This document shows positions 6,085 to 6,179 of a DNA stretch of 6,179 bases, one piece after another. The DNA comes from Spirochaetia bacterium. GTDB lineage: Bacteria; Spirochaetota; Spirochaetia; PWKH01. The notes beneath the pieces are model-generated. The model saw only the letters and a program-made list of their open reading frames with translations. It searched no databases and was not told the origin of the DNA. Made by a program: the position numbers and the translations under genes. How positions within the stretch are numbered: the stretch's first letter is position 1; every line of letters begins with the position of its first letter. The DNA is taken from positions 1-6,179 of the forward strand of contig SKXS01000014.1 of assembly GCA_007128345.1 (NCBI GenBank), given 5' to 3'.

Positions 6085-6179
6085 ATGGGAGCCATAGCAC
6101 AACGAATTCTCTATGAAGATAATCACCTCATCGCCGTGAATAAGTACCCGGGAGAGATTGTCCAAGGAGACAAGAGCGG
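6085..6179 (+). CDS. RluA-family RNA pseudouridine synthase, N-terminal fragment (cut by window edge)
   Basis: Only 31 full codons are visible before the right edge. The residues ILYEDNHLIAVNK (8-20) followed by a proline-glycine turn and EIVQGDKS (24-31) match the opening strand of the RluA/RsuA catalytic fold, which usually reads as DN-LAVNKP-G with a VQGD continuation in this subgroup. Such enzymes turn specific uridines of rRNA or tRNA into pseudouridine. The catalytic aspartate (in an HRLD motif) lies beyond the window and cannot be checked, so target RNA and activity are unknown. Here the usual KPPG reads KYPG. The gene starts 3 bases after parC and is probably the third gene of the operon. 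Confidence 0.75.
   Translation, partial: MGAIAQRILYEDNHLIAVNKYPGEIVQGDKS

Noticed and set aside
1..6179. Mobile elements, CRISPR arrays, phage genes or defence genes
   Set aside because: No regularly spaced repeats, transposase motifs, terminal inverted repeats or target duplications were seen. Coding sequence fills nearly all of the window.

Overview
The window comes from a bacterial chromosome and holds a divergent pair of transcription units. A large radical-SAM aminomutase-like gene is read leftward and runs off the left edge. A topoisomerase IV operon (parE-parC) is read rightward, followed by the first codons of an RluA-type pseudouridine synthase gene that runs off the right edge. Base composition is moderately GC-rich by eye. 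The ParE and ParC sequences are of the type found in Bacteroidota and some spirochaetes: compact ParE, ParC with a short C-terminal domain and no GyrA box. However, the good Shine-Dalgarno sequences and a near-consensus sigma70-type promoter are not typical of Bacteroidota. I therefore lean toward a spirochaete or a relative. This is inference, not proof.

Layout: 1-2131 (minus) is a KamA-like radical SAM/PLP protein, 710 residues visible with the C-terminus cut off. 2132-2299 is the divergent intergenic region. It has a convincing leftward promoter, a weaker rightward promoter candidate, an imperfect inverted repeat between promoter elements, and a small GC-rich hairpin just before parE. 2300-4105 (plus) is parE and 4105-6081 (plus) is parC; stop and start codons share one base (TAATG). 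6085-6179 (plus) is the start of the pseudouridine synthase gene, 3 bases after parC.

How the genes work together: ParE (ATPase and TOPRIM) and ParC (DNA cleavage tyrosine and DNA-wrapping domain) form the A2B2 type IIA topoisomerase that separates replicated chromosomes. Their overlap suggests translational coupling for equal output. The pseudouridine synthase appears to be co-transcribed with them. The divergent aminomutase-like gene has no evident functional link to them.

I do not see a novel defence, mobile or RNA system here. The most interesting item is the aminomutase-like protein. It keeps the radical-SAM and PLP machinery of lysine 2,3-aminomutase but not the two aspartates that recognise the lysine side chain. 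It also has a long N-terminal extension and no cysteine outside the cluster motif in the visible part.
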